Shown: piece by piece, positions 17,600 to 25,832 of the stretch
How the letters are laid out: every line of letters starts with the position of its first letter
Position numbering within the stretch: the first letter of the stretch is position 1
From: an uncultured Campylobacter sp.
Lineage (GTDB): Bacteria > Campylobacterota > Campylobacteria > Campylobacterales > Campylobacteraceae
DNA: 62,898 bases
NCBI RefSeq assembly: GCF_938002845.1
Contig: NZ_CALKZP010000053.1
Location: 1 to 62,898, forward strand
Direction of reading: 5' to 3'
Translations under genes and position numbers: made by a program
Notes under the pieces: generated by a model
The model's database searches: none
What the model was told of the DNA's origin: nothing
The model's input: only the letters and a program-made list of their open reading frames with translations

Positions 17600-17735
17600 C
17601 TCGTTTTCTCACAAAAAATTTCTCAAAATTCTACCTAAAAATATTAAAATTTGCGTTAAGAGGCTTAAAATTTATATAAATTTTCAAATTAATTCGCTAA
17701 ATTTTGTGACATAAATTCAGCCCATAGGACCGCCA

Positions 17736-18809
17736 TTGCACATCTACATCCACGTGCCGTTTTGCACCTCCAAATGCCCGTATTGCGCCTTTGGCTCCTT
17801 CAGCGATAAGTTTAGCCTCGTAAAAAGCTACTTTCGCGCGCTAGAGCTTGAGGTGCGCGACTTTTTGGCGAAAAATCCGCACGCGCAAATTTCGACGCTT
17901 TTCATCGGCGGAGGCACGCCAAGCGCCGTGGATGCAGGGCTTTACGACGAAATTTTTGCGCTGCTTACGCCGCGTTTTGCTGCCGGAGCCGAAATCAGCT
18001 CGGAAGCTAATCCGAACTCCGCCAGCCCCGCTTGGCTTAGGGCGATGCAGGGGCTCGGCGTAAATCGCATCAGCTTCGGCGCGCAGAGTTTCAACGACGC
18101 CAAGCTAAAGTTCCTCGGTCGCGCGCACAACGCCGCGCAGATTTTCCTAGCGGTGCAAAATGCCAAAGCGGCGGGCTTTGATAATATAAATTTAGATCTA
18201 ATCTACGCGAGCAAATTTGACGATAAGAGGAATTTAAAATTTGAAATGGACGAGCTTGTGCGCTGCGAAGTGCCGCATCTAAGCGCCTATGCGCTAAGCC
18301 TCGAGGAGAACACGCCGTTTTTTGGGCGCGAAAGCTTTAAAAAGGAAAGCGTGGCTCTAGCTAAATTTCTCTTTGCTCTTGCGGCGGATAGTGGTTTTAG
18401 CCAGTATGAAATTTCAAATTTTGCCGCGCGCGGACTGCGCTGTAAGCACAATCTCGCCTACTGGCGCGGTGAGGATTACGCCGGATTTGGGGCATTTGCG
18501 GTCGGAACTAGCGGACAGGTGCGCCTTAGCTCGCCTAAAAATTTGCAAGATTACATTGCAGATCCGCTGCAAAAACAGCGCGAAGCTCTAAGCGCGCAGG
18601 ATAAAAAGCTTGAGCGCATATTTCTCGGGCTGCGCTGCGTTTTGGGGCTTGAAGCACGTATTTTAAACGCAGCGGAGCTAAGCAACGCGCAGCTGCTCGT
18701 GCGGGCAAAAAAGCTGAAATTCGGCGAGGGTAAATTTTATAATCCCAACTTTTTGCTCGCCGACGAGATCGCGCTTTTTATCACGCAAGAAAGCCGCCGC
18801 GGGCGCTAA
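17736..18809 (+). CDS. hemW: HemW-like radical SAM protein (heme chaperone family)
   Basis: 357 residues starting MHIYIHVPFCTSKCPYCAF, with the CxxxCxxC cluster motif and the F that distinguishes HemW-like proteins. FIGGGTPS and EANPNS follow. These proteins were long annotated as oxygen-independent coproporphyrinogen oxidase; HemW binds heme and delivers it to respiratory proteins. The start appears to be TTG at 17736 with only a weak AGGA upstream. It is 57 bp ahead of tatB, as in C. jejuni. Confidence 0.88.
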   Translation: MHIYIHVPFCTSKCPYCAFGSFSDKFSLVKSYFRALELEVRDFLAKNPHAQISTLFIGGGTPSAVDAGLYDEIFALLTPRFAAGAEISSEANPNSASPAWLRAMQGLGVNRISFGAQSFNDAKLKFLGRAHNAAQIFLAVQNAKAAGFDNINLDLIYASKFDDKRNLKFEMDELVRCEVPHLSAYALSLEENTPFFGRESFKKESVALAKFLFALAADSGFSQYEISNFAARGLRCKHNLAYWRGEDYAGFGAFAVGTSGQVRLSSPKNLQDYIADPLQKQREALSAQDKKLERIFLGLRCVLGLEARILNAAELSNAQLLVRAKKLKFGEGKFYNPNFLLADEIALFITQESRRGR

Positions 18810-18866
18810 ATTTAAGATTAATGAAATTTTAGTTACAATACGCCACTTTTTACATTAGGAAATTTT

Positions 18867-19532
18867 ATGTTTGGTATCAGTATGCCTGAAATTACGGTCA
18901 TTTTAATCATCGCGATAATCGTGCTAGGGCCCGAGAAGCTTCCAAAAGTGCTGGTCGAGCTCGCAAAATACTTCAAAGTCATCAAAAAAACCATCAACGA
19001 CGCAAAATCGAGCTTCGATCAGGAGCTTCGCATCGCCGAGCTCAAAGAGGACGCCAAAAAATATAAAGAGAGTATCACGCAAGCAAGTGAGGGCGTGCGC
19101 AAAAAGCTCACGTTTGAGGAGCTCGACGAGATCAAAGGCGGTATCGACTCAGTCAAAGAGACGCTAAATGCGGGGCTAAAAGACGCGGAAAGCTCGCTTA
19201 AAGAAACGCTTAGCTCGGACGCCGCCAAAGACGTGCTAAACTCCGCGAAAGTCTCGGCACAAAAACAAAATGGGACGGCAAATTTAAAGTCAAATTCGAG
19301 CGGCGAAAATTCCGCGCAAAATTCGGGCGGCACCGTAAACTCTACGCAAGGCTCCGCCGGCAGCGCAATGAATTCCGGCGTTGAAAGCAAAAGTGCGAAT
19401 TCTGGCGCTGAAAACAAAGGCGAAAATTCCATGCCGAGCGCAAGCGGCGGCGCGGAAAATTCCGCGCAAAATACGAACGCAAGTAGCGAAGCGAAAAACG
19501 GCGCGCAAAATAACGACACGCAAAAATCATAA
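18867..19532 (+). CDS. tatB: Sec-independent protein translocase TatB with an Asn/Ser-rich tail
   Basis: 221 residues. The N-terminal membrane helix has Glu8, as in TatB (MFGISMPEITVILIIAIIVL), the GPEKLP hinge, and an amphipathic helix. TatB and TatC form the receptor for twin-arginine signal peptides. From about residue 133 the sequence becomes low complexity with repeated NSAQNS, NSG and ENS units, encoded by repeated AAAATTCC-type words. The 18-mer GAAAATTCCGCGCAAAAT occurs twice exactly (19305 and 19455). Usual TatB proteins here are about 130-150 residues. It is 15 bp ahead of tatC. Confidence 0.93.
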   Translation: MFGISMPEITVILIIAIIVLGPEKLPKVLVELAKYFKVIKKTINDAKSSFDQELRIAELKEDAKKYKESITQASEGVRKKLTFEELDEIKGGIDSVKETLNAGLKDAESSLKETLSSDAAKDVLNSAKVSAQKQNGTANLKSNSSGENSAQNSGGTVNSTQGSAGSAMNSGVESKSANSGAENKGENSMPSASGGAENSAQNTNASSEAKNGAQNNDTQKS

Positions 19533-19547
19533 TGAGAGAGAAATTTA

Positions 19548-20303
19548 ATGTTTGAAGAGCTAAAACCCCATCTAGCCGAGCTTCGCAAGCGCCTGGTTAT
19601 CTCCGTGCTTTCCGTCATCGTCCTTTTCGTCGTTTGCTTCGGCTTTTGGGAGCAGATCCTGGGTCTCATGACGCGCCCGCTAGTGCGCGTACTTCCCAAA
19701 GGCAGCGAGATCATCTTTACCCAGCTTGGCGAAACGTTTTTTACTGCGATGAAGGTATCGTTTTTCACCTCGTTACTTCTAGCAATGCCGATAATTTTCT
19801 GGCAGGCGTGGCTTTTCGTAGCGCCTGGACTTTACGATAACGAGAAAAAATACGTCATTCCCTTCGTTAGTGGCGCGAGCATTATGTTCTTTTTGGGCGC
19901 GGCGTTTTGCTATTTTTTCGTAATCCCAGTCGCATTTAATTTCTTGGTAAATTTTGGCGCCAAGCAATTTACTGCGATGCCTACGATCGGCGAATATGTA
20001 GGCTTTTTCGCTAAGCTCGTCGTCGCATTCGGCATCAGCTTCGAGCTTCCGGTGGTGACCTTTTTTCTCGCCAAGATCGGGCTTGTGACAAACAAAAGCC
20101 TGAGCGATTTTTTCCGCTACGCAATCGTCATTATTTTCATCTTTGCAGCGGTCATGACGCCGCCGGACGTGCTTAGTCAGTTTATGCTCGCAACTCCGCT
20201 AATTGCGCTTTATCTGCTTTCGATCTTTATCGCCAAAATGATAAATCCGTATAAGCCCGAGGATGACGAAAGCGAAAATTCCACGGACGTAGCGCAGGCG
20301 TGA
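19548..20303 (+). CDS. tatC: Sec-independent protein translocase TatC
   Basis: 251 residues with six membrane segments. The family start is LKPHLAELRKRLV (HLxELRxRL), with FWQAWLFVAPGLYDNEKKY near 85 and FELPVV near 165. TatC is the core receptor of the Tat translocase in the inner membrane. It lies between tatB and queA (one-base gap), giving a hemW-tatB-tatC-queA transcription unit. Confidence 0.96.
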   Translation: MFEELKPHLAELRKRLVISVLSVIVLFVVCFGFWEQILGLMTRPLVRVLPKGSEIIFTQLGETFFTAMKVSFFTSLLLAMPIIFWQAWLFVAPGLYDNEKKYVIPFVSGASIMFFLGAAFCYFFVIPVAFNFLVNFGAKQFTAMPTIGEYVGFFAKLVVAFGISFELPVVTFFLAKIGLVTNKSLSDFFRYAIVIIFIFAAVMTPPDVLSQFMLATPLIALYLLSIFIAKMINPYKPEDDESENSTDVAQA

Positions 20304-20304
20304 G

Positions 20305-21324
20305 ATGGCGGATCTAAATTTAGTTGGCAGCTACGATTACGAGCTTCCTAGCGAGCTCATCGCAAGCGCGCCCGTGATGCCCAAACAAAGCGCGCGCCTG
20401 CTGATCTATGACCGCGCTAAAGAGCAGATTACTCACGCGCACTTCGGCGATCTGGCGGACGCCCTGCCGCCCTGCGATATTATTTTCAACGACACGCGGG
20501 TAATCAAGGCGCGCCTCTTCGGTCATAAAAACAGCGGCGGCAAGATCGAGCTTCTGTTAAATTCGCCGCTTGAGGGCAATAAATTTAGCGCCTATATTCG
20601 CGGCAGCGTCAAAGTAGGCAGCGAATTAAAATTTCAAAGCGGTCTTGAAGCGCGCGTTTGCGAGCTGATGGAAGGCGGGCTTCGCATCGTGCAGTTTGAG
20701 CAGGGCGGCGAAGCTTTAAACACCCATGATGTTTTTGAAATTTGCGAACGTATCGGCCATGTGCCACTGCCACCGTATATCAAGCGCACCGATACCAAGC
20801 AGGACGAAAGCTGGTATCAAAGCATCTTCGCGCGCGAGCAAGGCGCCGTCGCCGCACCCACCGCGAGCTTGCATTTTGATAGCGAGATGATTGCGGATTT
20901 GCGTCAAAATCATGAGATCCACTTCATCACGCTGCACGTAGGCGCGGGTACCTTCAAGCCCGTGGAAGTAGCGGATCTGCGCGATCACAAAATGCACGGC
21001 GAGCTATACTCCATCCCGCCGCAGACCGCGCAAATCCTAAAAAGCGAGCGAAAAATTTTAGGCGTGGGTACGACCGTTACGAGAACGATCGAAAATTTTG
21101 CACGTAACGGGCAAAGCAGCGGAGTCTGTGAGCTGTTTTTGCACCCAGGCAACCCGCCGATAAGACAGAATTTTTTGCTTACGAACTTTCACCTACCAAA
21201 ATCCACGCTGATAATGCTCGTAGCGAGCTTCATCGGTCTTGAGCGCACGCTTGAGCTCTACCGCATCGCAGTGGAGCAAAGATACCGCTTCTACTCCTAT
21301 GGCGATGGGATGCTTGTGCTATGA
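20305..21324 (+). CDS. queA: S-adenosylmethionine:tRNA ribosyltransferase-isomerase
   Basis: A 339-residue QueA, which transfers and isomerises the ribosyl group of SAM onto preQ1 in tRNA to give epoxyqueuosine. Motifs include YELPSELIA at the start, FNDTRVIKARLFG near 58, GAVAAPTASLHF near 183 and HVGAGTFKPV near 215. It starts 1 nt after the tatC stop and its stop overlaps the next start codon (ATGA). Confidence 0.97.
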   Translation: MADLNLVGSYDYELPSELIASAPVMPKQSARLLIYDRAKEQITHAHFGDLADALPPCDIIFNDTRVIKARLFGHKNSGGKIELLLNSPLEGNKFSAYIRGSVKVGSELKFQSGLEARVCELMEGGLRIVQFEQGGEALNTHDVFEICERIGHVPLPPYIKRTDTKQDESWYQSIFAREQGAVAAPTASLHFDSEMIADLRQNHEIHFITLHVGAGTFKPVEVADLRDHKMHGELYSIPPQTAQILKSERKILGVGTTVTRTIENFARNGQSSGVCELFLHPGNPPIRQNFLLTNFHLPKSTLIMLVASFIGLERTLELYRIAVEQRYRFYSYGDGMLVL

Positions 21325-22358
21325 AAGCCGTGGTTTTAGGCGCGCTAGCAATATTGGCTGCGACGGCAGGCTTTGCGGCAAGAAAACTTTTTGCTAAAAA
21401 GCCCGCCGTAAGCGGCAAAATTTTCTCCGCTGCGCCTAAAGCCAAAGAAAGCGATTCCGTCGTGCCTAGACGCGAGGATATCGCGCAGATCGATATTTTA
21501 AAAATTTTAAAATTCCAAAGCGAAATTTTATTTGAGGAGTGCACGAAATACGATAGCACGCTCTATCTTAGCTTCCCGCCGCAGCTACCGCGCATTTACG
21601 GCGGCGAAGTGCTAAATCTCACTAGCGCGGTATTTGACGCGTGCGAGTTTTTTCTGCAAAACATCGCCGAGCCGATCTGCGTGAGCGTGGAATTTAGTAG
21701 CAAGGAACTTAGAGCGAATATGAGCTCTATCAAGCTCGACGTTCGCGTAGGCATCGATCGCGAGCTAAAGGATCCGCGTACCTATGCGCTCAAAGGTGCA
21801 CTAGAAAGCGCCGCTAGCACGGATGATGAGTATCTTACTTCGGCGCAGACCCATTTGCGTGCACTCGGTTCGCATCCGAGTATTGGAGCCGACGGGCGCG
21901 GAACCTTTATCAAAATGGATGCTGTGCTTAGTTGCTTCGCGCAGCAGAGCTTTAGCGCCAAAAAATACGACTACAACGTCATAATCACGCATAAAAACCG
22001 CGCGATCTTTGAGGAGCTGAGAGATTTTTTGAGCGAGCTTGGTTGCGACGTGATGCCAAACTCCAACTGGGAGAGCGCAAAGAGGCACCTAAACGACTTC
22101 ATCTACGTAGCCGACGTCGTCATCCTCGACGCCGAGATCCTGCGCGCAAATATAAGCGAAATAAACTACCTCAACGCGCTGGAAAAAGATGGGGTATTTT
22201 TCATATTTTTGCTTAAAAATAAACACTCGCTCAAGGTGCTGGAGGGGCTAAGCTTTAAATTTTTCAAGCTCGAGATGCCATATTTCTACGACGAATTTTA
22301 CGCCACGCTCGACATCATCGAAAAGATCAAAAACGATGAGAATTTCTTGGGGCTGTAG
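21321..22358 (+). CDS. Membrane-anchored hypothetical; looks like a degenerate sensor kinase/receiver protein
   Basis: 345 residues with one N-terminal membrane helix. The middle (GGEVLNLTSAVFDACEFFLQ, about 93-112, then a beta-rich stretch) resembles an N box and beta-sheet of a HATPase domain without the Gly-rich ATP-lid motifs. The C-terminal 115 residues (YNVIITHKNRAIFEELRDFL... DVVILDAE) resemble a receiver domain: a hydrophobic beta strand, an AI-EELRDFL helix and an ILD at the phosphoacceptor strand, but without the acidic pair. I therefore read it as a catalytically dead signalling relative. It overlaps queA by 4 bp. No other family comes to mind. Confidence 0.55.
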   Translation: MKAVVLGALAILAATAGFAARKLFAKKPAVSGKIFSAAPKAKESDSVVPRREDIAQIDILKILKFQSEILFEECTKYDSTLYLSFPPQLPRIYGGEVLNLTSAVFDACEFFLQNIAEPICVSVEFSSKELRANMSSIKLDVRVGIDRELKDPRTYALKGALESAASTDDEYLTSAQTHLRALGSHPSIGADGRGTFIKMDAVLSCFAQQSFSAKKYDYNVIITHKNRAIFEELRDFLSELGCDVMPNSNWESAKRHLNDFIYVADVVILDAEILRANISEINYLNALEKDGVFFIFLLKNKHSLKVLEGLSFKFFKLEMPYFYDEFYATLDIIEKIKNDENFLGL

Positions 22359-22397
22359 CGAACAGGCAGCGATAAATTTAAAACCGAAGAGATTGAA

Positions 22398-22850
22398 GTG
22401 CTATATTTTGACTTAGATTGGATCAAGGGCAATATAAAAGATAGCGAATATGCCTTAAGGCAGCGGCGGTACGAGGAGTATTTAGCAGGGCTGCATAAAA
22501 ATATGCATACGCTAGAAAGAATTTTTGCGGGTATAAGCTTCAACGATGCACTATTGCTACCCAAAAAGCAAATCAATGAAAAGTTGCATTTGAAATTTTA
22601 CATCGGAGATTTGCAAAATGGATATTATGAACTAAAATGCGTTATGAGCTCGGATCAAAGATGCGGCGTGGCGCCCGGCGAAATAATAACGAGCGAGATA
22701 TTTTACGAAAATGGCAATTACCGCTTCTCTTTCATCCTTGCCTGTCTGAAGGAATACGCCGTTAATTTCTCCAATATAGATAGCCTTAAATTTAACGCGA
22801 TTTCGCAAAGAAAATATAGCCGCGAGTTTAAGAAATTGAAACTTTCATAG
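22398..22850 (+). CDS. Hypothetical protein, uncertain start
   Basis: 150 residues with the N-terminal phrase LYFDLDWIKGNIKDSEYALRQRRYEEYL; alternating charged and aromatic residues suggest a small alpha/beta protein. The only start is GTG at 22398, without a ribosome-binding site; the frame is open 13 codons further upstream to a TAG at 22356 with no ATG. It could be a short gene using GTG or the remains of a longer one. I do not recognise the family; the size and accessory-gene setting would fit an immunity-type protein. Confidence 0.5.
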   Translation: MLYFDLDWIKGNIKDSEYALRQRRYEEYLAGLHKNMHTLERIFAGISFNDALLLPKKQINEKLHLKFYIGDLQNGYYELKCVMSSDQRCGVAPGEIITSEIFYENGNYRFSFILACLKEYAVNFSNIDSLKFNAISQRKYSREFKKLKLS

Positions 22851-23449
22851 TAAATCCAAACCTCGGTTTTTTACGTATAAATTTCATCCACTAAAGATTG
22901 CCGCCTCGGTATTTATCTCATTTACAATCCAAAATTAAAAATATTAGCTAGCGAAGTTTTGGGAGGTATGGATTTTGATTTAGACACGAGCTTTTGACAA
23001 ACGATGTGAGCTTCGGAGGTATAAGAATTTTAGTTTTTCGTGACTTAGAATGTGTCGCGTACTTCAGGTCAAAGCGTAGCGATGTGAGATAAAATTTTGC
23101 TCGCTCGAGTGCTGAGGCATTATGCTTTTAGAAAAGGCACAAAGTAACGTAAATTTCGCTGCGCTTGTAGTTGAAATCCGCTAAATTTAAGCCAGAATCA
23201 TTCGGCGACAGTGTCATTCGCCAAACCTTCTAAGGCAAAATCTCTAAATTTAAGTTCTGGACATCATATGCAAGCAGATTTCCTTCTGCCCTTAAAGCAT
23301 TCAAATCATATTAAAATTTAAACTTCCAAGCGAATCTAAAGAATTTTGGAAATCACTACGTTGCATTTAAAGGTGCGCCCGATAATAGATATAAACAAAC
23401 CAGCAAATTTTAAAATTTAGCCAGACGAACTTTGTTCGCGATTTAAATT
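22851..23449. other. Intergenic region, no gene recognised
   Basis: About 600 bp between converging genes. No open frame with a ribosome-binding site was found. Short inverted repeats are present, for example CGAAC/GTTCG around 23425-23437, just past the end of the next minus-strand gene and possibly its terminator. Stretches such as GTGAGCTTCGGAGGTATAAG look gene-like but are interrupted, so a decayed gene is possible. Confidence 0.5.
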
Positions 23450-23944
23450 TTATCTTCTGCCCTCTTTTTTAGCCCTGATCGCCTCATAAAGCTCGTCGAT
23501 CGAGGTTGCGGACGAGCCCGAATATTTCTGCGCCGCTCGCATGGTCTTTTTGCCCCACCTACCGTCGATTGTCACGCCGTAGCCGCTAAACATCAAACTA
23601 CGTTGGATATAATAGACTTTATCTTGCTGCGTCATATTTTGTTGCTTCTGCACTTCGCGCTCAGCATCCTTTGCCTGCTCACTTTTATAAACAGCATCAG
23701 CCGTAAAGTATGCTAGCACTAAAGCTCCAGCGATCGGAACGACAAGGGTAACAAATCTATTATTTACGTTAGAAGTCAAGCCTTCTAAAAATGCCTTTGC
23801 AACGCAAAACACTATAAAAGCAGGAATGGAAGCTATAACGGCATTAAAACCACCCAAAATGGCTATGACGCCAAAAACGATAACCGCAGCTGCAAGCCCA
23901 TCAAAAGCACCGCTACCAGCAAGGAAGCCTAGGAAAAAATTCAT
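23450..23944 (-). CDS. Membrane protein with C-terminal peptidoglycan-binding (PG_binding_1-like) domain
   Basis: 164 residues. Three hydrophobic helices fill residues 1-85. A short charged linker (YKSEQAKDAEREVQKQQ) leads to a compact domain VYYIQRSLMFSGYGVTIDGRWG followed by KKTMRAAQKYSG, whose spacing matches the PG_binding_1 repeat (Q..L...GY....DG.....T..A...) seen in lysozymes and hydrolases. A small membrane-tethered wall-binding protein is the likely description; no catalytic domain is present. Phage- or island-derived origin is possible. Confidence 0.65.
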   Translation of the reverse strand: MNFFLGFLAGSGAFDGLAAAVIVFGVIAILGGFNAVIASIPAFIVFCVAKAFLEGLTSNVNNRFVTLVVPIAGALVLAYFTADAVYKSEQAKDAEREVQKQQNMTQQDKVYYIQRSLMFSGYGVTIDGRWGKKTMRAAQKYSGSSATSIDELYEAIRAKKEGRR

Positions 23945-24041
23945 AATCTATCTTTTAAAATTTAAGTAATGTAATTCTCCAAAATTTAAATTTAATCGGA
24001 GAATTACAAAATTTCTCCGCCAGTGAACGGCGGAATATAGA

Positions 24042-24338
24042 CTATTTAACGTGCTTCATAGTCCTATGAAATCGCGGACTGTGATCTCGCGCCGCCGCTA
24101 AAGCACCTATAAAGGCCAATATGCCAATAACCCAGACGATAATTAATAAAGTAGTATAGTCTTTAGCAAAAGCCGTTCCAAAAAAGAGCCAGAGTATAGA
24201 AAAAAAGAGTGTTCCTATCCACGACCTGCGATAAGATATCTCCGCCTGACATCCGCTACATACGACCGCACCGTATTTGATGTCGTCTTTGCCGCAAAAA
24301 GGACATTCCAAATATTCCTCTTGTTCATTCTCTGCCAT
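24042..24338 (-). CDS. Small membrane protein with N-terminal zinc ribbon
   Basis: 98 residues with CPFC and CSGC, typical of a zinc ribbon (about 12-32), followed by two hydrophobic helices (about 44-62 and 65-85) and a basic tail. A good AAGGAGAAATT site precedes the ATG. Such ribbon-plus-membrane proteins are common and uncharacterised. It stands between the wall-binding protein and the rpsR terminator, so it belongs to the small accessory segment rather than the ribosomal operon. Confidence 0.7.
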   Translation of the reverse strand: MAENEQEEYLECPFCGKDDIKYGAVVCSGCQAEISYRRSWIGTLFFSILWLFFGTAFAKDYTTLLIIVWVIGILAFIGALAAARDHSPRFHRTMKHVK

Positions 24339-24422
24339 AATTTCTCCTTTGAAAAAATATGGATGAAATTATATATATAAGAACAGGCTTAAAAATTTTA
24401 AAAATTGGATTTAAAAAGTAGG

Positions 24423-24451
24423 AATTTTAGCGGCTCTACGCCGCTAAAATT
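24423..24451 (-). terminator. Rho-independent terminator of the rpsF-ssb-rpsR operon
   Basis: A 12-bp perfect stem AATTTTAGCGGC (24423-24434) / GCCGCTAAAATT (24440-24451) with a 5-nt loop, abutting the rpsR stop codon and followed on the minus strand by CCTACTTTTT. Confidence 0.8.
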
Positions 24452-24711
24452 TAAAGATTTTCGAATGGATTTACGACCACGTCTTTGCGATCGACGATAT
24501 AAGGTATAAGGGCTGCTTGGCGCGCGCGCTTGATAGCCTTTTCTACCATCTCTTGGTATTTTTTACTGGTGCCGGTTAAGCGACGCGGCATAATCTTAAA
24601 GCGCTCGCTTAGGCAGTGCTTTAGCAGCGCCGTGTCCTTATAATCGATAAATTCGATCTTCGCCTCCGTAAATTTGCAATACTTCCTAGTATATTTTCTC
24701 TTATCTGCCAT
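24451..24711 (-). CDS. rpsR: 30S ribosomal protein S18
   Basis: 86 residues. The family core is KRKYTRKYCKFTEAKIEFIDYKD (key YC.F), with ISPRRLTGTSKKYQ-type sequence (IMPRRLTGTSKKYQ, about 38-51) and a basic IKRARQAALIPY tail. S18 pairs with S6 on the 30S platform. It lies 13 bp after ssb and ends at a strong terminator. Confidence 0.97.
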   Translation of the reverse strand: MADKRKYTRKYCKFTEAKIEFIDYKDTALLKHCLSERFKIMPRRLTGTSKKYQEMVEKAIKRARQAALIPYIVDRKDVVVNPFENL

Positions 24712-24724
24712 GATTTTTCCTTAA

Positions 24725-25324
24725 TTAAAATGGGATCGTGTCGTTGCCGTCATCGTATTTATCGGCATCGACGTCGACTTCCGGAATCGTGCTTTCGTAA
24801 CTCTGCTCTTTTTGTTTAGGCGCGTTATAATCGTTTTTTGCGCCTCTTGAATTTGAGTTTTGTCTGTTAGCATAGCTATTTCCGCCGCCGTAATTACCGC
24901 CGCTATAGTTAGAATTTCCTCCGCCGTAGCCGCCGGAGCTTCCGCCATAATTGCCGCCCTCGTAATTACCGCCTTGATTATAGCTGCCGCTTCCACCTTG
25001 ATTGCTTCCTAGCATCTCCATCGTATCTACGCTAATGGAGTGCTTGCTTCGGTTCTGTCCGTTCTGATCTTGCCACTGATCTAGCTTTAAGCGGCCTTCG
25101 ATCAAAATTTTACTGCCTTTTCGCAAGTATTGGTTTGCGATCTCGGCCGTGCGACCGAAAAAATCTATGTCTATAAAGCATGTCTCTTCGCGTTTCTCGC
25201 CGTTTGAGCTATTGTATCTGCGCGTGACGGCGATGCCGGTTTTACCTACGGCGGTGCCCGTTTGCAGATATCTAAGCTCGATATCTCGGGTCAAATTACC
25301 TACCAAAACTACTTTATTGAACAT
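24725..25324 (-). CDS. ssb: Single-stranded DNA-binding protein
   Basis: 199 residues: OB fold (MFNKVVLVGNLTRDIELRY... KGSKILIEGRLKLDQWQD), a Gly/Asn/Tyr-rich linker (about 112-160) built of NYGG/GGNY units, and the acidic tip DDGNDTIPF that recruits partner proteins. It protects single strands in replication, repair and transformation. Its position between rpsF and rpsR is the classic S6-SSB-S18 operon. Confidence 0.97.
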   Translation of the reverse strand: MFNKVVLVGNLTRDIELRYLQTGTAVGKTGIAVTRRYNSSNGEKREETCFIDIDFFGRTAEIANQYLRKGSKILIEGRLKLDQWQDQNGQNRSKHSISVDTMEMLGSNQGGSGSYNQGGNYEGGNYGGSSGGYGGGNSNYSGGNYGGGNSYANRQNSNSRGAKNDYNAPKQKEQSYESTIPEVDVDADKYDDGNDTIPF

Positions 25325-25334
25325 ATTTTATCCT

Positions 25335-25748
25335 TTATTCGCCCTCTTTGGCTGCTTCTTCAGGCTCTTTTGGCTCTGCCGGCGCTTTTGGCTCGCGCTC
25401 TTTTTTTGCAGGGCTTAGCTTGATACCTTTGCTTAGCTTGTCCCAAGCGGAAATTTCACGCTTAGTCTCATATTTGACGGTCAAAAATCTAATGATATCT
25501 TCGGTGATACGCAGATTTCTAACAAGTTCGGAGATCAAACTCGGTTCGGCTTTAAAATAGATTACGAAATAAACTCCGCGCTCATATTTGTCGATCTTAT
25601 AGGCAAGCTTTCTAGCGCCCATTTCGATCACGGAAGCGATCTCTCCGCCATTTTTGGTTATGATTTCTTTGACGAAATCGACTTTTGTTTTAACTTCATC
25701 GTCGGTAAGCGTGGGCTTAACGATGAATAAAACCTCGTAGTTTCTCAT
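25335..25748 (-). CDS. rpsF: 30S ribosomal protein S6
   Basis: 137 residues: MRNYEVLFIVKPTLTDDEV start, GARKLAYKIDKYERGVYFVI core (about 44-63) and RITEDIIRFLTV, followed by a Lys/Glu/Pro/Ala-rich tail common in Campylobacter S6. It is the first gene of the rpsF-ssb-rpsR operon, and its leader contains a stem-loop that may be the S6:S18 feedback element. Confidence 0.97.
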   Translation of the reverse strand: MRNYEVLFIVKPTLTDDEVKTKVDFVKEIITKNGGEIASVIEMGARKLAYKIDKYERGVYFVIYFKAEPSLISELVRNLRITEDIIRFLTVKYETKREISAWDKLSKGIKLSPAKKEREPKAPAEPKEPEEAAKEGE

Positions 25749-25770
25749 AAATTCTCCTTATGGATTTTAG

Positions 25771-25791
25771 CTCGCAAACAGCGTCTGCGGG
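25771..25791 (-). promoter_or_regulatory. rpsF leader stem-loop, candidate S6:S18 autoregulatory site
   Basis: In the short leader between holA and rpsF, CCCGCAGAC and GTTTGCGAG pair (one mismatch, one wobble) around a 3-nt loop, about 22 nt upstream of the rpsF start codon. Many bacteria regulate rpsF by binding S6:S18 to a leader hairpin. Position and operon support the idea; I could not match the published consensus with certainty. Confidence 0.3.
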
Positions 25792-25832
25792 CAAGGATTT
25801 TGCAAAAAATGCGAAGGGATATTACTAAAATT

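Noticed and set aside
24721..24996. 91-codon Ala/Ile/Thr-rich minus-strand frame inside ssb
   Set aside because: It is the shifted frame of the Gly-rich SSB linker repeat.
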